Assembly: GCA_947579605.1 (NCBI GenBank)
Contig: OX388310.1
Span: 2,418,001 to 2,482,000, forward strand
DNA length: 64,000 nucleotides
From: Athripsodes cinereus
Taxonomy: Eukaryota > Arthropoda > Insecta > Trichoptera > Leptoceridae
Reading direction: 5' to 3'
The notes below the pieces were generated by a model that was not told where the DNA came from, ran no database searches, and was given only the letters and a program-made list of their open reading frames with translations. Below, in pieces: positions 33,309 through 43,550 of this stretch. Every line of letters begins with the position of its first letter. The first letter of the stretch is position 1. The translations under genes were made by a program, and so were the position numbers.

Positions 33309-33942
33309 ATATATGTCGCAGTCATTTTGAAGAATCCGTCCGTTTGTAAACGGCCGACGCCGTTTTTAGTTTCATACGTCTTAAGTTTTTGAAAAAAAAA
33401 GAAGAATAATGAATTGTTTTTATTGTCTTATAGTTTAAGAACGTTCTTTATTATTTTTGAATTATTGATTTATTCTTTCTTTCTGTACACTGAACACAAT
33501 ACAAACAATTTTATAGAGAAAGTCATTAAAATGAAATAAAATTAATGTACAGAGGGAGAGTTTATTGCAAAGAGAGAACTCTTTCAACAAACCCATATAC
33601 CTATAAATAAATTATATGTAGGTATATATTACACATGACGTAATTTCTAAGGCACAGAAATAAATAGATGGTTACCAATAGAACCATTATATTGCATTAT
33701 ATCTCCCGCGCAATCTCATACACGTATGCGTTCATAAATTTTCAATGTTATGCAGCGCCGCAGGACGGTAAGTAATTGAACAAAAATAATACAATTTGAC
33801 TAGTCATATTGTAATACGACTAGTCAGATTGTAATAATATGCCTGAATACGTTTTCGTCATTTTATAATATGCCTGCCGTTTGTAAAATGACGACGCCGT
33901 TTGTAAACGGACGGATTCTTGAAAATGACTGCGACATATATA
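33309..33942. mobile_element. TIR element with 45-bp ends (ATATGTCGCAGTC family)
   Basis: The left end ATATGTCGCAGTCATTTTGA..GTCCGTTTGTAAACGG is matched by the inverted right end CCGTTTGTAAACGGACGGAT..GAAAATGACTGCGACATAT with two or three differences. A LINE tail (33470-33600) has inserted inside. Near the right end GACTAGTCATATTGTAATAC is repeated in tandem once (33799-33838). The outermost ATATGTCGC is shared with the 38199-38494 family, suggesting one transposase could act on both (inference). No reading frame. Confidence 0.8.
33470..33600 (-). repeat. LINE 3' tail fragment (TTTATCGC family) nested in TIR element
   Basis: TTTATTCTTTCTTTCTGTAC..GTACAGAGGGAGAGTTTATT..CAACAAACCC follows the family pattern. 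Confidence 0.55.
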
Positions 33943-34172
33943 CCAGTAGGTACTTAAGGTGCATAAAGACACTTTAGTGGTCGTATCGCTGATGGAAGTA
34001 TTCATAGTTGAAAATCACAACCATATTGCGGGAAAATCGTCTGTTACTATATGTAACAAATTTATTTCACAGCACCAATATACGTACAAAATATTTAAAT
34101 AACTTATTGATTGCTAATCTATATTAAAAGAAACTTTGTATTTTCCACTAGAATAACTTTAATTAGAGTTCA

Positions 34173-34204
34173 AACGTTTTCGGAACTACTTGTTCCATCA
34201 TCAG
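34173..34204 (-). repeat. Hammerhead-core-like hairpin, left arm copy
   Basis: Reverse strand: CTGATGATGGAACAAGTAGT TCCGAAAACGTT. The stem GGAAC/GUUCC lies between CUGAUGA(U) and GAAA. The identical plus-strand copy is at 34695-34726. Confidence 0.5.
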
Positions 34205-34454
34205 TAGTTAGATTTTATCCGTCCCGCTAAAAAAAAGAAAACTATAAAAAAGAACAACGTATCATATTGGATATAGCAGTGAACAATGGATATAAGGAGA
34301 AAGAAATACAAAAACTAATCAAATAAAAAGAGAAAATCATATATACCTATTTAAATATGTTTTTCATAAAACTAAAAGTATAGATAATTCAAAACCATGG
34401 AAAAGAATTTTGTATACAGGAAAATTGACAACAGATCTAGTAAATAAATGCGGA

Positions 34455-34671
34455 AGAAATAAACATTGAATTGATTCATAACTGTGACAAAGGAAGAAAG
34501 TTGGATGTATTGGAATCATTAGAAATAAATAATTGCTGCATAAAGAATGAAAACATTATAAATATCCAAATTCCACCCATATCATCTCCACTCTTGTATA
34601 TGCTTCTTTATACTCCAACCCTGCCCCGCCCACCACTCCTTCACCTTCACCACAACATTGACTGTCCTTGA
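34455..34671 (+). pseudogene. Penelope-like GIY-YIG C-terminal remnant
   Basis: The open frame reads INIELIHNCDKGRKLDVLES, then LEINN, then a tail. The KGRKLDxLExxEI block closely matches the C-terminal end of the GIY-YIG region in Penelope-like polyproteins as I know them. The catalytic GIY and YIG residues are not present here. Upstream, NNGYKEKEIQKLIK (about 34285-34325) is in a separate open piece. Confidence 0.65.
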
Positions 34672-34694
34672 AAATAATATGTTTAGTATTGTTA

Positions 34695-34726
34695 CTGATG
34701 ATGGAACAAGTAGTTCCGAAAACGTT
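34695..34726 (+). repeat. Hammerhead-core-like hairpin, right arm copy
   Basis: CTGATGATGGAACAAGTAGT TCCGAAAACGTT at the 3' end of the Penelope-like fragment, downstream of its coding remnant. Confidence 0.5.
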
Positions 34727-35075
34727 TGAACTCTAATTAAAGTTATTCTAGTGGAAAATACAAAGTTTCTTTTAATATCAATTAACAATATGTAAATATG
34801 GAATTCCACAGTGTTAATCACGAAACATTCGAAAAATTATTGATTGCATTGACATTTATTTTGTAAAACTCTATATTAATTTATGTAAAGAAAATCAAAT
34901 GGTTTTTAGCGGCATTGTTCCGACAAGTCATTGCCAAACACTCCACTATTAAAAATAGTAAAACTCTTAGCATTCATGTTTTTTAATATAAATTTTAATA
35001 TCTTTGAAATTGAAGGACCAACGGAAATATTGAGATGCATCATTTTTTTAAATTTTATAACATATAACATGTATA

Positions 35076-35304
35076 AACAATTCGCACAGACCGAGCTAGT
35101 CCCAAACTAAGATATGAATCTTGTATTATGGGTACTAACGCGACGATACACATATATACAATGCACTAAACACATATACATGTAACACCCAAACTCAGGA
35201 TAATTTGAAAAAAGTCATTCTTCATTTTGCCCTGGCTGGGAATCGAACCCGGGACCTCGTAACTCAAAGGCAATTGCGTTTGCCTCCGCGCCACACCGGT
35301 CGCC
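35076..35304 (-). repeat. tRNA-derived SINE with ..TTAGTACCCATAATACAAG tail
   Basis: In sense the head is GGCGACCGGTGTGGCGCGGAG (A box TGGCGCGGAGG), then CCCGGGTTCGATTCCCAGCC (B box), then a body with GGGTGTTACATGTATATGTG, and CGTTAGTACCCATAATACAA..TTTGGGACTAGCTCGGTCTG. This 3' block resembles a SINE tail I have seen in lepidopteran genomes (from memory, not checked). Confidence 0.8.
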
Positions 35305-35602
35305 ATAATTCTGCTCTTTTTGATACAAATATGTAATTCTCATCAAAATATGTAAGTAAAAGATTATAATAATGTCCGAAAATATAGACATCTTTAAGTC
35401 AGAAGCTCAACTTTATAATATGTAAGTAATGACTTGCTGTGTTATTTTGTTGTTTTTTAGATTTCCTGCTACTTATTCAACTTCTTTTTCCAATCCTTCT
35501 ACAAACAAACAACACCTTCCACGACTATCCTTCCTTCCTTCCTGTACCTTCATATAATCACATTACACAACCTTTTACACAGTTACATGTTTGTATACTT
35601 AC

Positions 35603-36596
35603 GAAAAGATGAAACGAATACTTTTGTGGCCGGATAACAAATTACGGATATCCAGCCAGGTTTTAAATCGCCAAACCGGATATCTGGCGGATATCGAGTT
35701 TACAAATTTTCGACCGCTGACGTGTTTAACTTAGAACATGATTTTCTTACCATCGGCCCACGAGCTGCGTACGACCAAAGACTGCTTTGAATGCGGCCTG
35801 ACAATAAATCGTAAACTTAAAAAAATATGAGATATCTACGAGAAAGAAAAAGAAATTTTACTCAATCATCAAATAGATAGATGTGATGTCTAATTGTTCA
35901 GTTTTGTTAGTGGCACAAATCACACGTAATGAATGGAATGCCTATGAATAATAATAATAAATAAATCGATGTTTAGAATATTTACAATTTTTTTATCGTT
36001 GGACTGGATTTGGGCACAAGGCACAGATGAAAAAACCAATCAGACCTCTCAATTGGAAAATCATGTTTGTACAATATAACATTGTGCGAAATCTAATTGC
36101 AAAAGTGAAAAAAGGCATCTCAACGCTTACGAATTGGCTCTAGACTTGTTTAAGTGATCACTTTCGGTGTTTATGGACAACGCTCACCAACTTCGCCATT
36201 CTCGCTGTCACGATTTAAGATCTACCAATCGAGAAACATCTAATGCAAACCATAGGAGCAACCTTTTTTGTGATCTCATATTCATCAAAATCTCCCGTCT
36301 AATTGATCGATATTTAAATCCAATGATTATGTAGTAGTACCGACCAGATATTTACAAATTCAATTTTTACCTATTCGATATAATTCAAAATAAGTGTACT
36401 AAAAAGACAATAATTATCTACATTTTGAAGTACGGATAAAAACTAAAACTATCGAAGTCAACAACTGTCATCCAACACTGCACCAAAATTAATTTGAGAA
36501 AAATAAGGAACATTTTTGAACTACTGTTCAGTATCCGGGCAGATAGTAAAAGTATGCCGGATATTCGGACTAACGGATATCCGTCTCATCTCTAAT
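35603..36596. mobile_element. GGATATCCG-rich hAT-like element
   Basis: The left end AAGATGAAACGAATACTTTT and right end (reverse) TTAGAGATGAGACGGATATCCG share an imperfect AGATGAnACGnATA terminal motif. Subterminal CGGATATCC repeats occur at both ends (35650-35700 and 36555-36585). No transposase frame. The interior at 36020-36240 contains a dispersed block also found at 63140-63360. Confidence 0.5.
36020..36240 (+). repeat. Dispersed repeat shared with 63140-63360
   Basis: Shared landmarks: CAACGCTTACGAATTGGCTC, TGGTTTAAGT-type block, CACTTTCGGTGTTTATGGAC AACGCTCACCAAC, and GGATCTACCAAT-type block. The two copies are diverged. No reading frame is conserved between them, so the family is unknown. 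Confidence 0.6.
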
Positions 36597-37640
36597 AATA
36601 CTACTGATAAACCTTTCTAGTCCTTCTCTCCAAAAATAAATAAGGTACAATAAAAAAACTTGTAACAAAATAAACGCCCTTTATATAAAGTCCTTGTCCA
36701 TGACCCTTCAAGTGTTAATAAAAATAATATTCTTTACTCCTTTTTATCACCTCTACTGTTCTTTTTACAAACACAATGAGGCAACGTGATTAGTGGTATT
36801 TCCAAAAATTTTCAAATTATAATACCTACTTAGTTGGATGAAAAAGAGGATGAGTCGACTTATCCCAAATCGAGTTTAATGCATTTATCATTAATAATAT
36901 CAGTCATATGCGTCGAGAAAAAAACGATTATTTGAAATTTGCCCATTAGACACTATATTTGAATGTTTACAAAGCTCAATACATAGAACAAAGCTCATAC
37001 TATGCCATACTTTACCGCTGTGCGGATATTGTTTTGATTCTCATATGAAGCAGTGTTTTTTTTTATTCATCCCCTTTTTCCTCTCGAACACAGAAATATT
37101 CACTTCCCAAACCATCACACATTAAGGGTTGCACTCTCCCTCACCCATGAATGTTACAGGAATGTCAGTTCCAATGTCATCCATACTCTTCAAGCAAATT
37201 CTTTCTAAGGAAGGGCTCAAGGTTCGCCTGAAGGACTCCCCCTGACAAAACCCTTCCTGAAATTAAATACAACCGTTAATGTCCACCGACTCTTTTTACA
37301 TATGACTTAGAATTAGCTTACAGTTACGTATTATCTACGTACTAGTTGTTTGCTTAGACTAATACAAAGGATGAAGACTAGACACTTGGAATTATTAAAC
37401 TAAATACATTCTTCATAGCCTTCGGGTTTCTACAAACAAATGAATATTTCAAGACGTAGTGCTTGTTCACTCGGTTTCTGAAATCATAATAAAAAAAGAA
37501 ATTTTAGGTCAATGTACAGGAAAATGTTAAAATATAAATGTCCAAGCACAGATTATACATATGTGCTTTAGTTTTGGACCGGTTGCCCTAAGCAGTTGTT
37601 CTAAAACTCACCTCCTGTTATAGGAGAAAAGGACGTCACA
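36597..37640. other. No gene seen
   Basis: About 1 kb. A GC-richer patch at 37115-37260 (AGGGTTGCACTCTCCCTCAC..AGGACTCCCCCTGACAAAAC) could not be assigned on either strand. Confidence 0.35.
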
Positions 37641-37930
37641 AACAGAGTGAGTTCGATCAGGTCAAACGGCCAAGTGGTCGTTCAGGGATAGACTAAATAA
37701 CCTCAGCGGGAATGGATTCCGGTCGCCGTAGGATATCCCTTTTGCTCTTCCACGACTTAACAAACCTTCGAAAACTCTTGAAATTTTCTGGATTCAAGGT
37801 TAGCTCTCCGAACCAGATTGGCCTGGGAGTATCTGGAGTCATACTGTCAATCATCTCTCTTCTTGCCTCATCCATAATCGAGCAATTCCAGAGGATATGT
37901 TCAGCATACTGGGCACCACCACCACAGGAA
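37641..37930 (-). pseudogene. LINE C-terminal remnant (R1/I-like, CGGGAQYAEHILW motif)
   Basis: The reverse strand reads CGGGAQYAEHILWNCSIMDE and ARREMIDSMTPDTPRPIWFG, then ENFKSFRRFVKSWKSKRDIL to a stop at 37693. The pattern Cys-rich..xAEHxLWxC, then RREM, then ENFxxFRRFV is the well-known C-terminal zinc-binding region of R1/I/LOA-type LINEs. The 3' UTR probably runs to about 37640. The upstream polymerase is absent. Confidence 0.75.
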
Positions 37931-37954
37931 CGTCATGGTTAATGTGTACCCAAA

Positions 37955-38110
37955 CCATCACGCCATTTCCCAGAATTGGAGTATTCAGCAGTCTATCCAA
38001 ATATTATAAACATGCAGGTTGTTCTCAACATGCCAATTGAAGATGTTTAATGACTTCTTCGTGATATCTTTACGAACAACTGCCATTTACACAAAGACTC
38101 TTTAGCAATA
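37955..38110 (-). repeat. Abundant SINE, diverged partial copy
   Basis: ACCATCACGCCATTTCCCAG..TAAACATGCAGGTTGTTCTC then TTTACGAACAACTGCCATTT ACACAAAGACTC. Confidence 0.6.
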
Positions 38111-38198
38111 TATTTTTTATTTAAGAATGGTACAAATGCATAGCCAAGTTTGGTATCTACGCTTGCACTTGTTGAAGTTTTCAGTATGTTGTATAATA

Positions 38199-38494
38199 GT
38201 ATATGTCGCAACTGATAGTTGAATTATCCAATTAACTGAATGGCTAGGCGGTTAGTTAAATTCCGGCATTCAACTGAATAGCTATCAGGATTGATTTACG
38301 CAACGTTTGTCTATCCTAGCGCCACGGTGGCAAATAAAGAAACTTAATTTCAACAATCAGACAGAATGACCTGTGACGCATCATTGTGAGTCAACGAAAC
38401 GGCTAGCTAGCTATTCAGTTGAATGCCGGTATTTAACTAACCGCCTAGTCATTAAGTTGACTGGCTTATTTATTTATCGGCCGGTGACATATAT
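38199..38494. mobile_element. Long-TIR foldback element, 296 bp, about 90-bp arms
   Basis: The left arm (ATATGTCGCAACTGATAG..GCTAGGCGGTTAGTTAAATT CCGGCATTCAACTGAATAGCT) folds onto the right arm (AGCTATTCAGTTGAATGCCG GTATTTAACTAACCGCC..CCGGTGACATATAT). The ends are flanked by TA, as for Tc1/mariner-type targets (inference). The centre has CCTAGCGCCACGGTGGCAAA, shared with 9024-9353. Confidence 0.8.
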
Positions 38495-38659
38495 AAGTTA
38501 GTTGATGTCAGAAAGTTCGGAGTTTTTCATCTCACGGTTAATGTAGTTTAACAAAATAAAAATAATACAAATTTAAAAGCTTTTGATTTATTCTACATAC
38601 AAACCGCGATAAATTATACAAAGCTATTCTTTATGTTCGCCGCTATATAATAGTTAAAA

Positions 38660-38838
38660 TATCAATAGGTGTTCTGTGAGAGACATGAGTTAGTAAAACA
38701 TCGCGTTTAAGACTTTTGTCATCTGAAATTCAGCGATGAGGTTTGCCACCTACCCTGAACGTCTTAACTTTTAATAGCATGGAGAGAACAACTCATGTTC
38801 ATAAAGTATGTTCGTTACGTGCAGTTGGTATAAATGAA
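38660..38838 (+). repeat. Abundant SINE, 3' two thirds
   Basis: AATAGGTGTTCTGTGAGAGA, CATCTGAAATTCAGCGATGA GGTTTGCCACCTACCCTGAA, GGAGAGAACAACTCATG; the tail is lost after GTGCAGTTGGTA. An opposed head fragment follows at 38985-39072. Confidence 0.7.
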
Positions 38839-38849
38839 TGATATAAATT

Positions 38850-38965
38850 GTCTTATTTTTTTATTTTTATTTTTTATTTTTATTTTATAGTTTACGCAAA
38901 CATACAGTTATTACTATACATAGGTAATACAAATAGATAAAAAAAATTGGCACATAAACCAGCAA
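38850..38965 (-). repeat. LINE 3' tail fragment (T-rich head)
   Basis: TTTTTTTATTTTTATTTTTT followed by AGTTTACGCAAACATACAGT and GGTAATACAAATAGA. Probably the complement of an A-rich LINE 3' end. Confidence 0.4.
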
Positions 38966-39139
38966 AGTTTGCTTAGTTATGCGTGTGGTTTAACGAACAA
39001 CTTTACTGCTTTTTACACGATGCTCAGAAATTCACAGAAAAGATTTAAAAACCTATTCCTTGCTGAGAACACCTAGTAACTTCCTTTTTTATATTCAATT
39101 TTTGGATTGAAAAAAACATGCTTAAGCTTCAAAAAAAGT

Positions 39140-39215
39140 TAGTTACGTAGTTCAACGCACTAAAGACGAATTTATCACTGGTGTATTGCGATATCTTCTA
39201 ACTAACCCGTTTTTT
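39140..39215 (-). repeat. LINE 3' tail fragment (TTTATCGC family)
   Basis: ACGAATTTATCACTGGTGTA TTGCGATATCTTCTAACTAA CCCG matches the inner part of the family at 3089-3228. Confidence 0.45.
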
Positions 39216-39227
39216 TTTCACTTTTGG

Positions 39228-39350
39228 TTAGAGAGCACGTCACACGGAGAAAGTCAGACAACCTGGAGAAGCTTGTTTTTAGGGCACTCGCACCGATCAG
39301 ATGGAGTGACCAGATAAAGAAGTCAACAGGAGGGATGGAGGGATTTTGTC
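39228..39350 (+). pseudogene. LINE RT C-terminal scrap (RWSDQIKK motif)
   Basis: The plus strand reads VREHVTRRKSDNLEKLVFRA, then LAPIRWSDQIKKSTGGMEGF. The H(V/I)xRRxxDNLEKL..(P)xRWSDQI sequence is a recognisable C-terminal block of insect LINE reverse transcriptases. It is only about 40 codons long. Confidence 0.65.
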
Positions 39351-39759
39351 TTTTACATCTATACAAATTATGATTACGATCCTCAACACCGAATAAGCAA
39401 CAGATAAGTGAAGAGCTATATTTTTTTTCCATATGTTTTCATCAAAATATTCAAAACGAAAAGGGAGATAGAAAAATATCCCTAACAACAATAATATTAT
39501 CTTTTATGCCCATGGATACAGTGTGACATTTCAAATAAGATATATACCTATACATACACATTATATAATAATTCACTATTATTTTTCCATACATACAGGT
39601 AATAATAGGTAAGTATTAAAGTACCGAATCATATTTTTATTGTCATTACAATCATTTCGAAGCCACGTGACCACATATCTCAAGCACATCCACTACCAAT
39701 ACTATGATACATGTATATATAGTTTTCTGTAATAGTATTAGTTGTTGTATTAGATGTGT
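39351..39759. other. No gene seen
   Basis: AT-rich; nothing recognisable. Confidence 0.4.
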
Positions 39760-40738
39760 GCCTGCTATTCGTTATAGATACAAAACAAATATCCGGCCTA
39801 ACGTTCTATCCAACTGGATATAGGATATTGACTCAATAACCTGTTCGGAGTGATACTGAATAGCTTTTGAACTCGAGATTTGAAAACGTTTTTCGAAATT
39901 TTCATCATCATCATCAGTGGCGCTACAACCCAGTGTGGGTCTTGGCCTCCTCAAGAAGTCACCTCCACTCCTTCCTCTCCATCACCTCTCGTCGCCAATT
40001 GGTCTTGCTCAAAGCTCACAGGTCCTTTTCCACTCCGTCCATCCATCTCAACTTTGGTCCCCCGGACGCTTCTTCTACCACTGAGCTTTGGGGAGTAAGT
40101 ATATTCTTTTAATCGATGATGTGTCGTTCATTTTTCGAAATTTGATTTAATTTAATTTATTTATATTTGCATGGGTTGGTATCAAAATCGGATAATAAAA
40201 AAATACTTAGGCAAAAATATTATTTGTGCCTATAAATCTGATTTTATGAAGCAGTCAGATCCTTTTAATGTGTTGTGATACGTAGCGGAGAAATTCGAAG
40301 TGAGCAGGTATTGAAATTAGTGAATGTTAAATTATTTTTGAACTCTTCTGACATTTTACTGCAAGTGAATTTGACCACTTTAGATCCCAAACCATTCATT
40401 ACTCACCCTCAGAAGGATAAAATGCAATCATAGAGAAATAGAACATAAATAAAAGAAGATAAACTATAATTCAAAAAAGACCCTAAAAATAACAAGCAAG
40501 CATAATAATCATACAGTATCCTATTTTAGACCAGTGACCGAAATAAGGTGTCCAGAGACTAGTTATTGGGCTTTCAAAAGGTAAGACCAGAGAATCGCTG
40601 ATACCAGCGTAATGAAAAGACATTTTCCTCTCAGATGATAGCAGTTTATTGCTTAAATAAATATTCATCTTTCCAATATAGGTTATCCCGGATATTATTT
40701 ATTCGGCATCCGGCCAAACTACTATATGTTTCATCACT
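39760..40738. repeat. GGATATCCG-related hAT-like element interrupted by a LINE
   Basis: AAATATCCGGCCTAACG near the left and CCCGGATATTATTTATTCGG CATCCGGCC..TTTCATCACTAA at the right. The right end, TTAGTGATGAAAC in reverse, is a typical hAT-like terminus. The left terminus is unclear. A LINE 3' end sits inside at 39903-40098. Confidence 0.4.
39903..40098 (-). repeat. LINE 3' end with (ATG)n tail (GPKLRWMDGVEKDL)
   Basis: The reverse strand reads GPKLRWMDGVEKDL, a stop, ALSKTNWRREVMERKEWR, a stop, and LLEEAKTHTGL, followed by (CAT)4 on the plus strand. This is a common insect LINE 3' end. Stops show it is dead. Confidence 0.75.
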
Positions 40739-41149
40739 AATCTATAAGTTGGTGACACTGATACACATTATTAAATATATAATATTAGATATAGGCCCAT
40801 AATATTAGCTGTCACTACCATACACCCTTCATAGATAAAGTAATCTGTCTTTCCTTTTATCTATGCCTTCTGGAATGTCTATGGTTACATAACTAGATGT
40901 TGCGTAATAGACTTGTCTTTATTAGTATTTACTTTAAAATATTTACACGACGTTGCCTGGATTAAATTTGCAAAAAAAAAAATATTTTTGTGCCGCATTG
41001 ATATTAAGATGTGACAAATATACTTGACAAGAAGAATACTATATTTACATCCACAAAGTTTCCGATGGCCTGAATGATCTTATTTTTCACCGTTCATATC
41101 CCAATGGGTGCGTCCAGATAGTAGGATGCGAACGTTATCAATCTTCAAA
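40739..41149. other. No gene seen
   Basis: AT-rich; nothing recognisable. Confidence 0.4.
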
Positions 41150-41345
41150 CATTCGGTGACGATTCGGAATATTCTCCGAAAAAATATTCGAATGAATGCC
41201 TTTGTTTCCCGACCTTATACGGGTTACAAAGGCATTCATGCGAATATTTCTTCGGAGAATGCTCTGAATCGTCATCAAATGACAAATCTTAATTGCCGAG
41301 CGCTTTCGCCTTGCGACATCTTCAGGGCAAGAGTTATCTACTTAA
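41150..41345. mobile_element. Foldback element with hammerhead-core-like hairpin
   Basis: GGTGACGATTC..ATTCTCCGAAAAAATATTCG AATGAATGCCTTTGT at the left mirrors ACAAAGGCATTCATGCGAAT ATTTCTTCGGAGAATGC..GAATCGTCATC at the right (arms about 60 bp, a few mismatches). Next to the right arm, on the reverse strand, CTGAAGATGTCGCAAGGCGA AAGCG (41301-41325) repeats the CTGANGATG-stem-GAAA pattern. Confidence 0.7.
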
Positions 41346-42639
41346 AACTAAAGAATGTTACAAATTAACCTACTTACATTATATAGCCCAAGGGTTGGAC
41401 AGAACACAAGGAATTTATTTTGAATTAAAATGAACGTTCACAACGTTAACGCACGAACTTGAAATTTACTGAAAAGAAATCGCATATATCCGATGGACCT
41501 AGTCTTTTTTGGTACATTGTGTATTATTTTGTATTCGAAATAGGCTTGCAATTAAGTGTAAACCAATGTGAATAAATTTGACTTACTACAAAAACGCAGA
41601 CTAACTTTAATATGTATTTATATTGTAATCATCTGATACTTACATACAATGTCGCTAAACATACAATCACATTGTTCACTGACATTAAAGTCGATATTCT
41701 GTGAATAACAAGAAGAATTTGAAAAACACTCGGTCAAAATATTTTGATTAAAGTATGTTTGTAAACAAATGCCAAAGTTGACTGTTCATTTCCAAGTCTA
41801 AAGAAAATAGTGCTTAGTTAATATTGTCTCATAGGTTACCTCAAATGTATTTTTGTTTGCTTTTTTGTAACTGAGCGCTAAGGCAGACTTTTGTTTTTTA
41901 ACGCGGCGGTAGAGTTGCCATCTACACTTCTCAGCATTATACAACTAGATACATATATTTCCATATAATCGGTCATGATCACACAAAAACTTAACATTCT
42001 AATACCGAAAAAAATCTACTATCCAGATATTATACAGGATATCAAAGGATTAGGCTCATAACGCGAGTTAAAAATACCAATATTGTGCCTGAAATATGTG
42101 TTCAAATTTTTTTACAATATAACAAGTGTTTATTGTAAAAAGATTATTTTGATTTACATATCTAACGGTAAATCTAATATTTTCAAATTATTTATTAATG
42201 AAATCGGTGTAACCTCTGTAACAAGCGCGACTAAAGATTTTATATGAACGAACCTAGAATGTCAAACATTTTTTATTTCTCCTGCTAGTTCTGTATAATT
42301 TTACATGTTTCTTCTGCGTTGATTGTTTTTATATTCAGTGTGTTTGTAAAAGCGATGTCTATTTGATACGTAGTTTATGATATTACTTTATTTAACAGTT
42401 TATACATTGTAGCCTAATTATTATCGTAATCTAATTATTTATCGATGAAAATTTTTAATTGTTTTGGTAATATAATATTGATGTACATAGGTATTATTAT
42501 TAAATTCAATACTCTGCATCCGCATACTTTGATACTATACTGATTATTACATTATAATTTATTTTATACATCGCAGGTGAATTTGAGAATGTCCCTTTCC
42601 AAAGTTCCTACGCTATAATGACAATCATACTATATTACA
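41346..42639. other. No gene seen
   Basis: About 1.3 kb of AT-rich sequence with nothing recognisable on either strand. Confidence 0.4.
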
Positions 42640-42900
42640 TCATCACAGAGCTTTGTCCCCTTGACTCGACTACTAGAAGACCTTTGCGCTCTTCGAAACT
42701 GGCCGTGAATAGACGAGCCCAATAGAGCCGGTAAGTCTAACTTCTATTAGAAGGCCTTTGGTGTTTGGACCGGTTATGTGGAATCGCCTACCGGTGCTAC
42801 TGAGTCAGACAGTCACTAGCTTCAGAAGCAAATTAAAAACTGAACTCTTCATTGGCGCCCTTGAGACGGTCTAGGGACTGTTAAACGGTGTCAAAAATAA
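42640..42900 (+). pseudogene. Jockey/CR1-like LINE C-terminal remnant
   Basis: The plus strand contains GPVMWNRLPVLLSQTVTSFR and SKLKTELFIGALETV followed by a stop. The W-N-x-LP..V-x-SFRxKL pattern marks the last residues of Jockey/CR1 reverse transcriptases. The 3' end GACTGTTAAACGGTGTCAAA is shared with 14960-15085. Confidence 0.75.
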
Positions 42901-42925
42901 AATAAAATCATCCAAAATCATCATC

Positions 42926-43071
42926 ATCATCATCACGGCATATCCTATAATTGGAGTGGTCAGCAGATCAGCTGAATGCAACAAACAAACAAACATGCAA
43001 ACAAAAAATTAAGTAATTTAGGATTGGTGACAAACTTCATCACTCCTAAATTCAAGATATATAATTTCTTT
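42926..43071 (-). repeat. Abundant SINE, 3' part (5' part at 45583-45690)
   Basis: CATCACGGCATATCCTATAA..GGTGACAAACTTCATCACTC CTAAATTCAAG, interrupted by the LINE insertion 43072-45582. The remaining head, AAACATCTACTTTTTCAAGG..GAGTAGGAGACCAATTCTTT, continues at 45598-45690. Confidence 0.75.
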
Positions 43072-43107
43072 CATTCATCAAGCACCCAGGCCTACTCATC
43101 ACTATCG

Positions 43108-43275
43108 CGAAGGGCCAGACCGAAGGCAGAAATGGTAGAATTAAAGAGAGTAGCAGAAAATAGGGAGAAATGGAGAAGAAAATTGAAACTCCAATGGATC
43201 TCTTCCTACCTTACTGTCAGGTTAACTGGTTTGTTATCAGTTTCTCTGTGTAAATTACTTGATATTTTATTCTAA
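43108..43275 (+). pseudogene. Unrelated LINE RT-tail scrap at the 5' end of the insertion
   Basis: Reads RRARPKAEMVELKRVAENRE and KWRRKLKLQW, the Arg/Trp-rich tail found at the very end of RTE-type reverse transcriptases. It lies within the target-duplication boundaries yet upstream of ORF1, where a C-terminal segment does not belong. Template switching during reverse transcription could join it (inference). Confidence 0.5.
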
Positions 43276-43550
43276 AAGTGATCTTTTGTGCCTGAAAAGT
43301 ATTTGTCGGATTAAACATAACGCTGGTTACCACTTGGTGAGTGAGAATTCGGACAATACCTCTGCATCTTGGCAAAAACTCAATTTTAAAATAATTTAAA
43401 AATACTTTGTTAAAAATGCCATTTAATCCGCCAACGTACCACTGACTACTTCTACTAGGTTACGAGCAAAATAGTTATTTCGGACAGTAATCAATTTGAC
43501 TAGTGTTTTTGATTTATCTGTTTCTGATTTAAAAAAAAAACTTTTACACC

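Larger units (their letters stand above)
34121..34779 (+). mobile_element. Penelope-like element fragment with perfect 86-bp inverted arms
   Basis: The first 86 bp (34121-34206) and last 86 bp (34694-34779) are perfect reverse complements by eye and contain the CTGATGATGG..GTTCCGAAAACGTT hairpin motif. Between them the plus strand has pieces typical of the 3' part of Penelope-like elements: DIAVNNGYKEKEIQKLIK (end of RT) and LIHNCDKGRKLDVLESLEIN (end of the GIY-YIG endonuclease region). The endonuclease core between these two pieces is missing and stops are present, so the element is defective. Inverted terminal copies and hammerhead motifs in the terminal repeats are known features of Penelope-like elements. 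Confidence 0.7.
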
